DNA of 32,164 nt from Legionellales bacterium (GCA_027449905.1 DAIDKT010000076.1:1-32164); one strand, 5' to 3'. Positions 18,691-27,137 are shown, counted from the stretch's first letter. Notes: generated by a model from the sequence alone, not told the origin. Numbers and translations: made by a program.

Positions 18691-19899
18691 ATGAAACATG
18701 CGCTCAAAAAAATCAACTGTTTACTTCCAGCCTTGCTCATTGTGTTATTACTCGCCCCAACCATTCAGACTATCAAACCTCTTGCACCTGAAGCCACACT
18801 CTATGGTTATACCGATCCAATTCCAAAAAAACCAACCAATTATATACGCAGTTTTTTTGATAAATCACTGCAGGAGTGGCTCGAAAAAAAATTCACAGCC
18901 CAAATCGGCTTTCGGGCTTATCTCATCCGCAGCTTCAATGAAATGAATTTCAGACTGTTTCACGAAATGGATAACTCACGCCTAAAGTTGACCGTGACCA
19001 AGCAACACGGCTTATATTCAAACTTGTCGATAGATAGCCTGAACAACGACATGATGCATAAACAAGAATTAGAAGAAAACTATCAAAAACAAGCACAACA
19101 ATTACTTGACGTGCAAAATAAACTCGCGGCACGAGGAATTTACTTTGAGGTGGTGGTTGCCAGCAGCAAAGCGTATATATACCCTCAAGGTCTAGGCCAA
19201 CGGCTTTTGATAGGTGGCGATAAACATATTTTCAAGCGCGCCGCCAACTTTGGTGCGATTTTAAAGGCCAAAGGAGTTCATGTCATTGATTCAGGTCCTC
19301 TGCTCCGCCACCTTGCTCACACAAAAAAAATAGAAACACACCCTGTATCGGGACTACATTGGAATTATTACGCTGCATGTTTGATTGCAAAAGAGATAGT
19401 AAACCAGGCACAAACCCAATTTCCAACAATGGTGGGTCTTGATTGTGGTATAGCAACCCGCATACCGCCACCCATGAATGACGTTGATGTTGATGGGTAT
19501 TCATTACTGAATGTCTGGTCTGGGGTGGGCTTGTTAAAATTGACAACCTACCCAACGATCAAGAAAATACAAAATAACACCATGAATTGGCATCCAAAGA
19601 TGGTTATAATTGGGGATAGTTTTTCTGACCAAGTCCGGTTTGTATTGAAGAAAGCCAATATTTACAAGCAACTGGTCATGTCTAGTTATTTCCAAAGACG
19701 AGAAGTAGATGGTGATGTCGATATAACCGATGATGGCAACCCATTTGAACCTGAAAAACTATTGGCTGATATTAAAACCAGTGACATCGTGATTTTAGAA
19801 ATGGTGGATTACAATCTCTTTCGCAATCTTTATGGCTTCGCTGATTATTTTTTAAAATATACCTATGCTAGCGTCGATACAAATCATTCTCCACAATGA
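18691..19899 (+). CDS. AlgJ/AlgX-like SGNH-fold O-acetylation protein
   Basis: This 402-residue protein has an N-terminal signal anchor (INCLLPALLIVLLLAPTIQ) and a periplasmic SGNH-hydrolase-like domain. It probably passes acetyl groups received from the MBOAT partner to a polysaccharide. Conserved blocks are FVVVASSKAYIYP-like (EVVVASSKAYIYP), the GLHWNYYAA block holding the candidate catalytic His, and IIGDSFSDQ with the candidate nucleophile Ser near residue 310. In classical AlgJ/AlgX the His block reads DxHW; here Gly takes the Asp position, a variant to check. The gene starts three bases after the MBOAT stop, as in the algI-algJ pair, and its 3' end overlaps the convergent NadD-like gene by 32 bases. 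No glycan synthase is in the window, so the acetylated polymer is unknown. Confidence 0.75.
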   Translation: MKHALKKINCLLPALLIVLLLAPTIQTIKPLAPEATLYGYTDPIPKKPTNYIRSFFDKSLQEWLEKKFTAQIGFRAYLIRSFNEMNFRLFHEMDNSRLKLTVTKQHGLYSNLSIDSLNNDMMHKQELEENYQKQAQQLLDVQNKLAARGIYFEVVVASSKAYIYPQGLGQRLLIGGDKHIFKRAANFGAILKAKGVHVIDSGPLLRHLAHTKKIETHPVSGLHWNYYAACLIAKEIVNQAQTQFPTMVGLDCGIATRIPPPMNDVDVDGYSLLNVWSGVGLLKLTTYPTIKKIQNNTMNWHPKMVIIGDSFSDQVRFVLKKANIYKQLVMSSYFQRREVDGDVDITDDGNPFEPEKLLADIKTSDIVILEMVDYNLFRNLYGFADYFLKYTYASVDTNHSPQ

Positions 19900-21136
19900 T
19901 GGTATGCACCGCCGGATGGATATTTAGTTTTTTTATGATGTGGGGTGGGAGCTTGCTTGGCAACTGAAGCGCATGATCGCGATACCACTGGCGAATCGTG
20001 GTGGCAGATCCCCCTGAAATATTCGGAATAAACTCAACCGCTGTGTTTGCTGGCGGATACTCGGGATAAAACGCACAAAATGCATGGCGCTCGGCTTCGG
20101 TTTTAAAAACAATGGTCAAATGGTGAAAACCATGTGCTTGAAGATAAGCTAGTTCCTGTTTTAATACCAAATGACTCAGTGATTGATCGGCTCTTGGATA
20201 AAATTTAAGATGACATAATTGCCCAAGCGCCTCCCATCGATACCAATATTTAAACTCAGCAAGCGCATCCATGCCGAGAACCAAGGTCGGTTGCGCCTGG
20301 TTTTGAGATAACAAATTGAGCACGCTCATGGTCACAACCATGCGAGATGGCGCAGCTCTGTCAATCTCCAATCGCGAAAGACAACACCTGGATCGCTCCT
20401 CGTCTTCCAGATCATGCATCATCGTATCAAGCATCTTGAATCGAATCGTACCATCAACATAACTTTCTGATGATTTGAGGGGTGACTGCGCATTTAAAAC
20501 AACAGTGACCACAACCCCATCTGCCTGTAATAAATGTTTAATAAAGTAGAAATGATTGAGCGTTGGTGGATTACCGCTTAAACCATAGACTAGGGTCTGT
20601 TGACAATTCCGATCTCGACGTCCCACGACTTGTTCGCGGGATCCATATCGATCTATTTCAGGACCATAGTGCTGTGCGTTGAGCAAGATCTCTGGATCCC
20701 ACGGACAAGCAACGGGTGGTAGGTCTTCGAAAGATGAATTGTCAACAAACCCTAAATTTGATGGATTCGTTTGCTTCGTGATTTGTTGATGTTGGAATTT
20801 AAGTGCTTTGTTTATCAGCGCCATCTCGATCCGAGGGTCTCTTCGACCCAACCATCGATCAGGTGTTGATTTGATAGTTTGATCTGCATGGATGTCAACG
20901 GTTCCCATGCTGGCTAAAACAGTCAATAGCGACTCAAGGCGATATTTGACGGCAACATCAAGTAAATGTTCTATTTCTTGTTCGTCTAGTATGAACGGTC
21001 GTGCCATTGAGGGCGTGTCGTTATTTGGGAACTCAAGCTGATAACGATTGATCATCGAATCTAGCAACATCTGGTGATGTGGTTCCAGGGTAAGCTCTGC
21101 AACACAGTTTAAAATGAGCTCAACAAAATGATGCAT
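19868..21136 (-). CDS. NadD-like nucleotidyltransferase with in-frame mobile insert
   Basis: This 422-residue protein resembles nicotinate/nicotinamide mononucleotide adenylyltransferases, which join a mononucleotide and ATP to make the dinucleotide precursor of NAD. The catalytic half begins LVYGLSGNPPTLNHFYFI (a variant of the GxFxPxHxGH loop), includes LVLGMDALAEFKYWYRWEAL and ends with SGGSATTIRQWYRDH (ISSTxIR-type motif) and the LPPHIIKKLNIH tail. About 130 residues of unknown function come first. Between the halves, 54 residues (from GFVDNSSFEDLPP to RRDRNCQQT) are encoded entirely by the 164-bp element at 20591-20754. Removing it restores NPSNLVYGLSGNPP exactly in frame. The loop sequence deviates from canonical NadD, so substrate is uncertain, and the insert may or may not leave the enzyme active. 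Confidence 0.72.
   Translation of the reverse strand: MHHFVELILNCVAELTLEPHHQMLLDSMINRYQLEFPNNDTPSMARPFILDEQEIEHLLDVAVKYRLESLLTVLASMGTVDIHADQTIKSTPDRWLGRRDPRIEMALINKALKFQHQQITKQTNPSNLGFVDNSSFEDLPPVACPWDPEILLNAQHYGPEIDRYGSREQVVGRRDRNCQQTLVYGLSGNPPTLNHFYFIKHLLQADGVVVTVVLNAQSPLKSSESYVDGTIRFKMLDTMMHDLEDEERSRCCLSRLEIDRAAPSRMVVTMSVLNLLSQNQAQPTLVLGMDALAEFKYWYRWEALGQLCHLKFYPRADQSLSHLVLKQELAYLQAHGFHHLTIVFKTEAERHAFCAFYPEYPPANTAVEFIPNISGGSATTIRQWYRDHALQLPSKLPPHIIKKLNIHPAVHTIIVENDLYRR
20591..20754. mobile_element. 164-bp palindromic element, copy A, inside a coding region
   Basis: The ends TAGGGTCTGTTGACAATTC (20591-20609) and the inverse at 20736-20754 (one mismatch) define the element, with TA at both tips as the likely target duplication. 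The net insertion is 162 bp, exactly 54 codons. It contains a GC-rich hairpin half GACTTGTTCGCGGGATCC and shares GAGCAAGATCTCTGGATCCC with copy B (23981-24144), which has the same length. No transposase is encoded. Confidence 0.85.
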
Positions 21137-21202
21137 ACGAATACCGTTTCTATTTATTTTTAACCATTTCGCTTCAGCAACCCCTCATCCGCCCTTCGGG
21201 CA

Positions 21203-21228
21203 CCTTCTCCCCATGCATGGGGAGAAGG
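21203..21228. repeat. Perfect 26-bp palindrome (REP-like hairpin)
   Basis: CCTTCTCCCC, ATGCAT and GGGGAGAAGG form a complete palindrome in the 21137-21367 spacer, which holds no gene. CCCTTCGGG-type sequence just upstream adds another small stem. It could act as a terminator or extragenic palindrome. Confidence 0.7.
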
Positions 21229-21263
21229 GAAATTGGAAGCTGTTCTCTGGAAGGTGTTTATGC

Positions 21264-21297
21264 CGTCTCGAAGCCTACTCACCAAGGCTTCGAGACG
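21264..21297. repeat. 13-bp stem hairpin in the same spacer
   Basis: CGTCTCGAAGCCT (21264-21276) pairs perfectly with 21285-21297 around an 8-base loop. No T-run follows on either side, so it is better seen as a repeat element than a terminator. Confidence 0.65.
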
Positions 21298-21367
21298 CAG
21301 CTAACGCCTCCCTGAACAGGTACTTATTGTTCCTTAAGTTAGTGCCATTGACGTATCGATGAAATGA

Positions 21368-21940
21368 TTACTTTATTTCACTGAGTAGCTTCTTTGCTTT
21401 GTGTAAATGCGCAGCCACAAGCTTGCGAGTTTCTTTTAAGAAGCTTGTTACCTTCGCATCAGTAGACGCAGCGATATCTTTATCTATTAATTTAAGTCCA
21501 TCTTCATGGCCTTTTACAGAGTCTGTCAAATAAACTTTATCAAACTCGCTCTTATCAAGAGATTTCAGATGTTCCACTTCTGTTTGACCACCGTTTTGAA
21601 TCTTGATAGCGGTCGCATCTAGGGTTGGTGCAATACCCGTGGTACGGCTTAGTTTTAATGCTTCATGTAAATTTTTGTTATGTCCATGATGTAAATAAGC
21701 CGCAAATCTTTTTACTTTTGGATGCTGGGCTTTCTTTTGAGCATATTCAGCGCTTGCTATTTCAGTCTTATCAACTGTAATAATTTCACCCAAAATATCA
21801 GCATTTGTTTTTGTCACACCAGTGGTTAGACTGTGACTTTCGAATGGCCATAGGTCATTTAAGGACAGATCATCGTTCGTGCAGCCAGCTAACAAAAACA
21901 GCGAACTGAATAGACCGATCAATAGTTGTTTAGATTTCAT
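21368..21940 (-). CDS. DUF4142-family lipoprotein
   Basis: This protein of about 190 residues is a periplasmic lipoprotein with a ferritin-like DUF4142 helical bundle. The start is fixed by AAGGAGAA immediately upstream of two consecutive ATGs; the second (21940) has the better spacing. The longer open frame to 22024 is not needed. The N-terminus MKSKQLLIGLFSSLFLLAGC is a lipoprotein signal with lipobox LAGC and Cys20. The body has the long amphipathic helices of the family (DILGEIITVDKTEIASAEYAQKK, VKRFAAYLHHGHNKNLHEALKL, FLKETRKLVAAHLHKAKKLL), with several His that are common in it. Function of the family is not established; it is often linked to stress. It lies downstream of murJ on the same strand, 132 bases away. 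Confidence 0.8.
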   Translation of the reverse strand: MKSKQLLIGLFSSLFLLAGCTNDDLSLNDLWPFESHSLTTGVTKTNADILGEIITVDKTEIASAEYAQKKAQHPKVKRFAAYLHHGHNKNLHEALKLSRTTGIAPTLDATAIKIQNGGQTEVEHLKSLDKSEFDKVYLTDSVKGHEDGLKLIDKDIAASTDAKVTSFLKETRKLVAAHLHKAKKLLSEIK

Positions 21941-22071
21941 CATTTCTCCTTGAAAATTATCCTGCAATAGTATCCAATTACCAAACTGCCTCTCACCAAC
22001 TACACATGAATTAATGAGAACCACAGTTAATATATAGAAAAAAAACCATTTAGAGTAGGGCTTGTTAACAA

Positions 22072-23658
22072 TTATTTAACTTTTTTTCGAACACCATTCC
22101 AAACATCAGCGGCAACCTCTACTCGCAGTAACAGCGCGAGCACCAAATAGATCAACGCGCTACATCCAATCGCGACCAATAAGGCAGCCCCCCGAATCCA
22201 AATCAATGGACTAAACAAATAAAAATTAAAATACCTGAGGCTAATCCAACAAAAAGCAGCCAAGCCTATCGCTGCGATCGCACATCGACAAGATGCACTG
22301 AGCAACTGTAACAGGTGAAGATCATAATGACGAGCCAACATTATAAATAATATAACGAAGTTAAAGGCAGCTGAAATAGACGTTGATAAAGCCAACCCAT
22401 GAGCACCTAGCTTATAAACAAACACAAAGCTGTAATTCAAAATAATATTCAAACCAATCGCCACAAAACTTACCAACATCGGCGTCCATTTTTTATCAAC
22501 AGCATAAAAAGCGGGTGAAAGAACTTTAACACAGGCATACGCTACCAGTCCCAAGGAATAAAATTGCAGGGCAAGCGCCGTATTTGCGGCGTCTATTTGC
22601 ACAAATTTTCCATGTTGATAGATAAGACTGATAATGGGGTATGAAAAAAACCATAAACCCACGGCGGCTGGTAAGGTTAAAAAGATTGCCAGACGGATTG
22701 CGTGATTGATAGTCGAACCAAATGCCCCAAAATCTTTTGCAACAGCAATACGTGATATCACCGGCAAAGTAATGGTCGCCACGGCCACCCCAAAGAGACC
22801 GATCGGCAGCTGCATGAGTCTAAATGCGCTATTCAGCCAGGTTACCGCATCGGGGCCTAGATAGGATGCAAACCCTGTATTAATCAACACATTAATTTGG
22901 ACTGCACTGGCCGCAATCACTGCCGGCCAAGTTAGAATCAGTATTTGACGAATGCCCGCATCACGCCAATTAAAATCGAGCTTGAAACGAAAACCGATTG
23001 ATCGCAAGGATGGCAGCTGGATTATCAATTGAAAAAGCCCACCAATCAATGTACCAATAGCCAATCCAATCAATGCTTTTTTGCCAAACGCTGGATCAAG
23101 CAACCAACCAAAGAAAACACCGCCTAAAATAGAGCCTATATTAAAAAAACTCGAAGCAAGTGCGGGAATGCCAAAAATATTCTTGGCGTTCAGCATGCCC
23201 ATTACCAGCGCAGCAAGAGACACCAATAAAATAAACGGATACATGATTTGGGTTAAAAAAACAGTATCTGCGGCGGCTTGGACAGAAAGCCCAGGTGCTA
23301 AAATAGCAACCAGTGGTTTGGCATAAAAGACACCCATCAGTGACAACATGCTCATGAAAATGGTGGTCAAGGTTAACATCTTAGACGCCAGTTTCCATGC
23401 AGACACATCACCTTCTTGTTCAATTTTTTTTGAAAAAATGGTAATAAAAGAAATGGAGAGTGCGCCCTCTGCAAATAAATCTCGCAATAAATTGGGCGCC
23501 CGAAAAGCAATGATAAAAATTCCCATGGAAGATGTACCAAATAAAGCATTGAAAAGGACTTCCCGAATCAACCCCAATAAACGACTACACATCACCGCCA
23601 ACGCTATCATGCCGGATGCTTTTACATTGAGTTTTTTATTTTGAGTCACGGGTATCAT
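22072..23658 (-). CDS. murJ: Lipid II flippase MurJ
   Basis: MurJ flips undecaprenyl-linked peptidoglycan precursor across the inner membrane. The 528-residue product begins MIPVTQNKKLNVKASG and shows family blocks MCSRLLGLIREVLFNALFG, FRAPNLLRDLFAEGALSISF and PALASSFFNIGSILGG, with about 14 membrane helices ending in a short basic tail (VRKKVK). The reading frame is open to 23730, but the first 13 or so extra residues are encoded by the mobile element at 23691-23835 and do not resemble MurJ, so the ATG at 23658 is chosen; its ribosome site is weak (GGA only). The essential role suggests expression survived the insertion of that element 33 bases upstream of the start. rpsT or ribF, common neighbours elsewhere, are absent here. 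Confidence 0.92.
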   Translation of the reverse strand: MIPVTQNKKLNVKASGMIALAVMCSRLLGLIREVLFNALFGTSSMGIFIIAFRAPNLLRDLFAEGALSISFITIFSKKIEQEGDVSAWKLASKMLTLTTIFMSMLSLMGVFYAKPLVAILAPGLSVQAAADTVFLTQIMYPFILLVSLAALVMGMLNAKNIFGIPALASSFFNIGSILGGVFFGWLLDPAFGKKALIGLAIGTLIGGLFQLIIQLPSLRSIGFRFKLDFNWRDAGIRQILILTWPAVIAASAVQINVLINTGFASYLGPDAVTWLNSAFRLMQLPIGLFGVAVATITLPVISRIAVAKDFGAFGSTINHAIRLAIFLTLPAAVGLWFFSYPIISLIYQHGKFVQIDAANTALALQFYSLGLVAYACVKVLSPAFYAVDKKWTPMLVSFVAIGLNIILNYSFVFVYKLGAHGLALSTSISAAFNFVILFIMLARHYDLHLLQLLSASCRCAIAAIGLAAFCWISLRYFNFYLFSPLIWIRGAALLVAIGCSALIYLVLALLLRVEVAADVWNGVRKKVK

Positions 23659-23690
23659 TCCAAATACTTTAGCGCTGCAGCGGCTTACAA

Positions 23691-23835
23691 TAGACCTCTT
23701 GCATAACCTGCGAATTTTGTTTGAGTGCAAGGCATAAACATTTCGAGGAGCGAAGTTTACATAAGTAAATGGGCACCGCAGAAATGTTTATAACGCCGCA
23801 ATCATGCAAAAGGCGCAAGTTATGCAAGAGGTCTA
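23691..23835. mobile_element. 145-bp MITE with perfect 17-bp terminal repeats
   Basis: TAGACCTCTTGCATAAC (23691-23707) is exactly inverted at 23819-23835. Both tips are TA, so the target duplication may be the dinucleotide TA. The interior is short and carries AAACATTTCGAGGAGCG and a partly inverted GAAATGTTTATAACG. It encodes no transposase and sits in the murJ promoter region. Confidence 0.85.
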
Positions 23836-23840
23836 ATGGC

Positions 23841-23865
23841 ATTCAACTGCGTTTTTTAGGATTAT
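23841..23865 (+). repeat. Second copy of the 25-bp terminator-like sequence
   Basis: It is identical to the reverse complement of 9221-9245. Here the opposite arm of the hairpin is not found, so it does not form the same terminator. It lies five bases from the MITE end. Confidence 0.7.
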
Positions 23866-23980
23866 ATCAGTACCATCGTTACATCGCGACCACTATGAGG
23901 ATGTCACACCTGATTTGGTTTCGGTGAAGCAGTTGATATGCTAAGCTGAGTAGACTACATCACCCGGATAGGCAAATGAT

Positions 23981-24144
23981 TAGGGCGTGTTGACAATTCA
24001 GATCTCGACGTCCCGCGACTTGTTCGCGGGATCGAGCTGGATCTATCTCTGTGCAATAGTGACGTGCATTGAGCAAGATCTCTGGATCCCGCGAACAAGT
24101 TGCGGGACGTCGGTTTTCAAAAAATAAATTGTCAACATGCCCTA
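23981..24144. mobile_element. 164-bp palindromic element, copy B
   Basis: The ends TAGGGCGTGTTGACAATTC (23981-23999) and its near inverse at 24126-24144 match copy A, as does the total length. Two GC-rich arms (TCCCGCGACTTGTTCGCGGGA and its relative near 24088-24107) pair internally. The minus strand is stop-free across the 54 codons in the frame used by copy A. It ends 19 bases before the multicopper oxidase start; the rest of 23866-24163 holds nothing recognisable. Confidence 0.85.
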
Positions 24145-24163
24145 TATTTTATTGAGGATAAAC

Positions 24164-25609
24164 ATGACCAGAATAACCCCTCTTTTTTTTATCACCTTCC
24201 TTTTTTTTGCGAGCGCATTCCATCCAATTTACGCTGAAAACAAGGAAGAAAAACCAACCATGATTACGGTTCAAGAGACCGATTTTCAGGTTGATGGCGT
24301 AGGAGACAAATCAAAAGAATTCCAAGTCATATTTACTCACCCGGATGGGAGCACGGACACTCACGGATACTTTGGTCATAAAGGGGAGATGTTTAATGTG
24401 ACCGTTGACAACAAGACATCCGTTCCCATCACCATGCATTGGCATGGATTGATTCTTCCCAACAATCAAGATGGTGTGCCAGGGGTGACCCAGCTGTTGA
24501 TCCCGCCAGGTGAAAATAAAAACTATCATTTTAGATTATTGCAATCCGGTACTTATTGGATGCACTCCCATGAAAAATTCCAAGAACAAAATCAACTATC
24601 AGCACCCCTGATTATTTACGATGATGAGGATAAATATAAAGGTTTGCAAGAAATTGTGATGTATTTAGAAGATTTTACTTACAAAAATCCACAATCGATA
24701 TTTGACCAATTAAGACAGGCTAAAATGAAGATGCATCATGCAATGAAAAACGGTGATTTGAATGATGTTCAATACGATGCTTTTTTAACGAATAAGAAAA
24801 CTTTTCAGGCTCCTGAGGTTATTGCGGTCAAGCGAGGAAAAAAAGTTCGCATTCGCGTGATCAATGCCGCTTCTTCTACTAATTTTAATATTGATACAGG
24901 TAAACTTGCAGCCACTTTGATAGCCGTTGATGGTCAAAATATATTACATCCAGTAAAAGGCCATGTGTTTCCAATTGGTATCGGCAATCGTCTTGATCTG
25001 ATTTTAGATATCCCAAATACCGAAGGCGCGTACCCAATTAAATCACTGGCTGAAGGAACAAATAAACAAACGGGCCTGATTCTCAAGACACCTCAGGCAG
25101 AGGCTCGAAAAATCGCAAGCAATACTGATAATAAAACAGAACGAGTTGATTATTATGGATTGGAAACAAAATTAACCGGATCACCCTCGTTACCCGTTAA
25201 ACAGATTGATAAACGCCTTCATTATGTGTTGGGTGGGAAAATGCGGGGATATATTTGGACTTTAAACAATCAAAGTTGGCCAAATATTACCCCCGATGAG
25301 ATCAATTTTGGTGACCGAGTGGAAATAACTTATGAGAATAAAACATCCATGTCTCATCCGATGCATATTCATGGGCATATATTCCAGGTCACGGAAGTCG
25401 ATGGCAAACCTATCAAGGGCGCCATGAGGGACACGGTGTTGGTTCAGCCTTTTTCCACAGTAAAAATACAATTTGATGCGATAAATCCTGGATTATGGGT
25501 TAATCATTGCCACAATTTATATCACTTAAACGCCGGTATGTTGACTGTCTTTGAATATCAACATTATCCAAAACCAGATTTTTGGATTAAAGCGGATCAC
25601 AAAGGATAG
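24164..25609 (+). CDS. Periplasmic multicopper oxidase (laccase/CopA-like)
   Basis: This 481-residue enzyme should oxidise a phenolic, Cu(I) or similar substrate and reduce O2 to water in the periplasm. The signal peptide is MTRITPLFFITFLFFASAFHPIYA. All four copper-ligand motifs are present: HWHG near residue 92, WMHSH near 130, HPMHIHGH near 398 and HCHNLYHLNAGM near 447, the last with the type 1 Cys, His and Met ligands. A Met/His insertion (QAKMKMHHAMKNG) might bind extra copper, as in copper-tolerance oxidases. The start is set by GAGGA five bases before ATG 24164; the frame also opens at 24137, but that ATG lies in the mobile element. No copper regulator or CopB partner is adjacent. Convergent with the ene-reductase gene; the 80-base gap between them has only a weak imperfect stem. 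Confidence 0.9.
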   Translation: MTRITPLFFITFLFFASAFHPIYAENKEEKPTMITVQETDFQVDGVGDKSKEFQVIFTHPDGSTDTHGYFGHKGEMFNVTVDNKTSVPITMHWHGLILPNNQDGVPGVTQLLIPPGENKNYHFRLLQSGTYWMHSHEKFQEQNQLSAPLIIYDDEDKYKGLQEIVMYLEDFTYKNPQSIFDQLRQAKMKMHHAMKNGDLNDVQYDAFLTNKKTFQAPEVIAVKRGKKVRIRVINAASSTNFNIDTGKLAATLIAVDGQNILHPVKGHVFPIGIGNRLDLILDIPNTEGAYPIKSLAEGTNKQTGLILKTPQAEARKIASNTDNKTERVDYYGLETKLTGSPSLPVKQIDKRLHYVLGGKMRGYIWTLNNQSWPNITPDEINFGDRVEITYENKTSMSHPMHIHGHIFQVTEVDGKPIKGAMRDTVLVQPFSTVKIQFDAINPGLWVNHCHNLYHLNAGMLTVFEYQHYPKPDFWIKADHKG

Positions 25610-25690
25610 CGTGCATAGTCAACCTAGAAACCCCGTGGAGCACAACCGTCAGATGGGTGTGGCCCCCACAGGGTATGGGTTCTTATCAGG

Positions 25691-26769
25691 TTAGGTCAGG
25701 CTAGGGTAATCTACGTAGCCATGCGCGCCCCCGCCATACATCGTTGCACGATCTGCTTCGATGAGGGGTGCACCTGATTTAAGTCTTGCAGGTAAATCGG
25801 GATTGGCGATAAATAAATTGCCAAAAGATATCAAATCGGCACCACCAGAAACCAACTCAGCCTCAGCCTTCTCAGCATTGTAGCCACCATTTGCGATGAC
25901 TTTACTTTGGGTATACTGACGGAACGTTCCCAGAACATCTTTAGGCCAATTAGGGAAATTATCGATCGGAAATAGCGCGTGCATCAAATGCACATAGGCA
26001 GGAGATAATTGATTCATTGCTTGAAGCAAATGAATATAGAGTGCTTCGGGATTTGAATCGACCATGCTGTTAAACGGAATGACGGGGGATAATTTAATTC
26101 CTACCCGGTTATTACCCCAGACATCAATAAGGGCGCCCATGGTTTCCAAAACAAAACGACAGCGGTTTTCAATGGAGCCACCATATTCATCCTTGCGTTG
26201 ATTTGCCCCGTCGACTAAAAACTGATTAGGTAAATAGCCAAATGCGCTGTGGAGTTCAACACCATCAAAACCCGCTTGTTGTGCTCGTTCTGCAGCCGAC
26301 CGATAATCCTCAATAGTCCCACGGACTTCATCCAGTGTAAGCTCACGAGGTACTTCGTAATCTTGCATGCCTGAGTAAAATGCTGTTGTCCCTTAATTGA
26401 TATAGCAGAGGGTGCAACAGGCAGCTGACCACTGCGAACCAGAGAATGACCCACCCTGCCTGTATGCCACAATTGAGCAAAAATAGTCCCGCCGGCATCA
26501 TGTACCGCATCAGTCACGTGTTTCCACCCTGCCACTTGAGCTTGATTAAAGAGCCCAGGTGTTAGTGGACTGCCAACGGCGTCTTGAGAAATATTAATTC
26601 CTTCACTGATAATCAGCCCCGCGGAAGCGCGTTGGACATAGTAAAGCGCAGTCAAATCCCCGGGAACACCATCTGAGTTGGCTCGTGAACGGGTCATCGG
26701 GGCCATCACAATCCGATTCGGTAAATCAATATCGCCGAGTCGGTTGCTTTCAAATAATTTTTTCAGCAT
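25691..26769 (-). pseudogene. nemA: NemA-like old yellow enzyme (FMN ene-reductase), frameshifted
   Basis: Members use FMN and NAD(P)H to reduce activated double bonds such as N-ethylmaleimide. The N-terminal frame (26769 to about 26370) has LPNRIVMAPMTRSRA, AQLWHTGRVGH and PSAISIKGQ. The C-terminal frame (about 26370 to 25691) has MQDYEVPRELTLDEV, FDGVELHSAFGYLPNQFL, DEYGGSIENRCRF, VIANGGYNAEKAE and YGGGAHGYVDYPSL, so every conserved block survives. They join at CAGGCATG on the minus strand (about 26369-26372): one additional G would give TQGMQDYEV, as expected in the family, and a protein of about 360 residues, the normal length. A single-base deletion or a sequence error is the simplest reading. 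Active-site residues sit in both parts, so neither fragment should work alone. Confidence 0.85.
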
Positions 26770-26907
26770 CGCATATATTCCTTTTAGTTGCGTTTTTGTA
26801 TCTATTCACCACAAATCAGATTTAAAAATTTATGGGCAAAGTATTACAAATTATGCCTGCAGAGTCTAGATTCTTGGAATTTGATAGAACAACCAGGTGT
26901 AATTGAT

Positions 26908-27051
26908 CTTTGTACACGACAAAAAATAAAAGGCTAGAAATTTGTCGTCCCCGCGCAGGCGGGGATCCATGCTGGTAGCTGCATTATGCCACACAAAAAA
27001 TAGATTCCCGCCTTCGCGGGAAAGACAGTATCATTTTTGTCGTGTACAAAG
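26908..27051. mobile_element. 144-bp MITE, copy 2, with 9-bp target duplication
   Basis: The ends are CTTTGTACACGACAAAAA inward from both sides, and the length is the same as copy 1 (13121-13264). GTAATTGAT is directly repeated at 26899-26907 and 27052-27060. The same GC-rich inner hairpin sequences are present. It lies between the ene-reductase gene and psd. Confidence 0.88.
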
Positions 27052-27137
27052 GTAATTGATGAGAACATCTCGCCAAAAACTATTTTTCGCAGTATGATTC
27101 GTGATTGTTTATTTTAGTTAACCGATAGTTAGTTGGC

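Noticed and set aside
23659..23730. Longer N-terminus for MurJ
   Set aside because: The ATG at 23730 lies inside the 145-bp element and the added residues do not resemble MurJ.
24137..24163. Upstream start for the multicopper oxidase
   Set aside because: That ATG is in the end of palindromic element copy B; ATG 24164 has a good ribosome site and starts a clean signal peptide.
25610..25690. Terminator between the multicopper oxidase and the ene-reductase
   Set aside because: ACCCCGTGG and CCACAGGGT pair with a mismatch around a long loop and no T-run follows, so it was not called.
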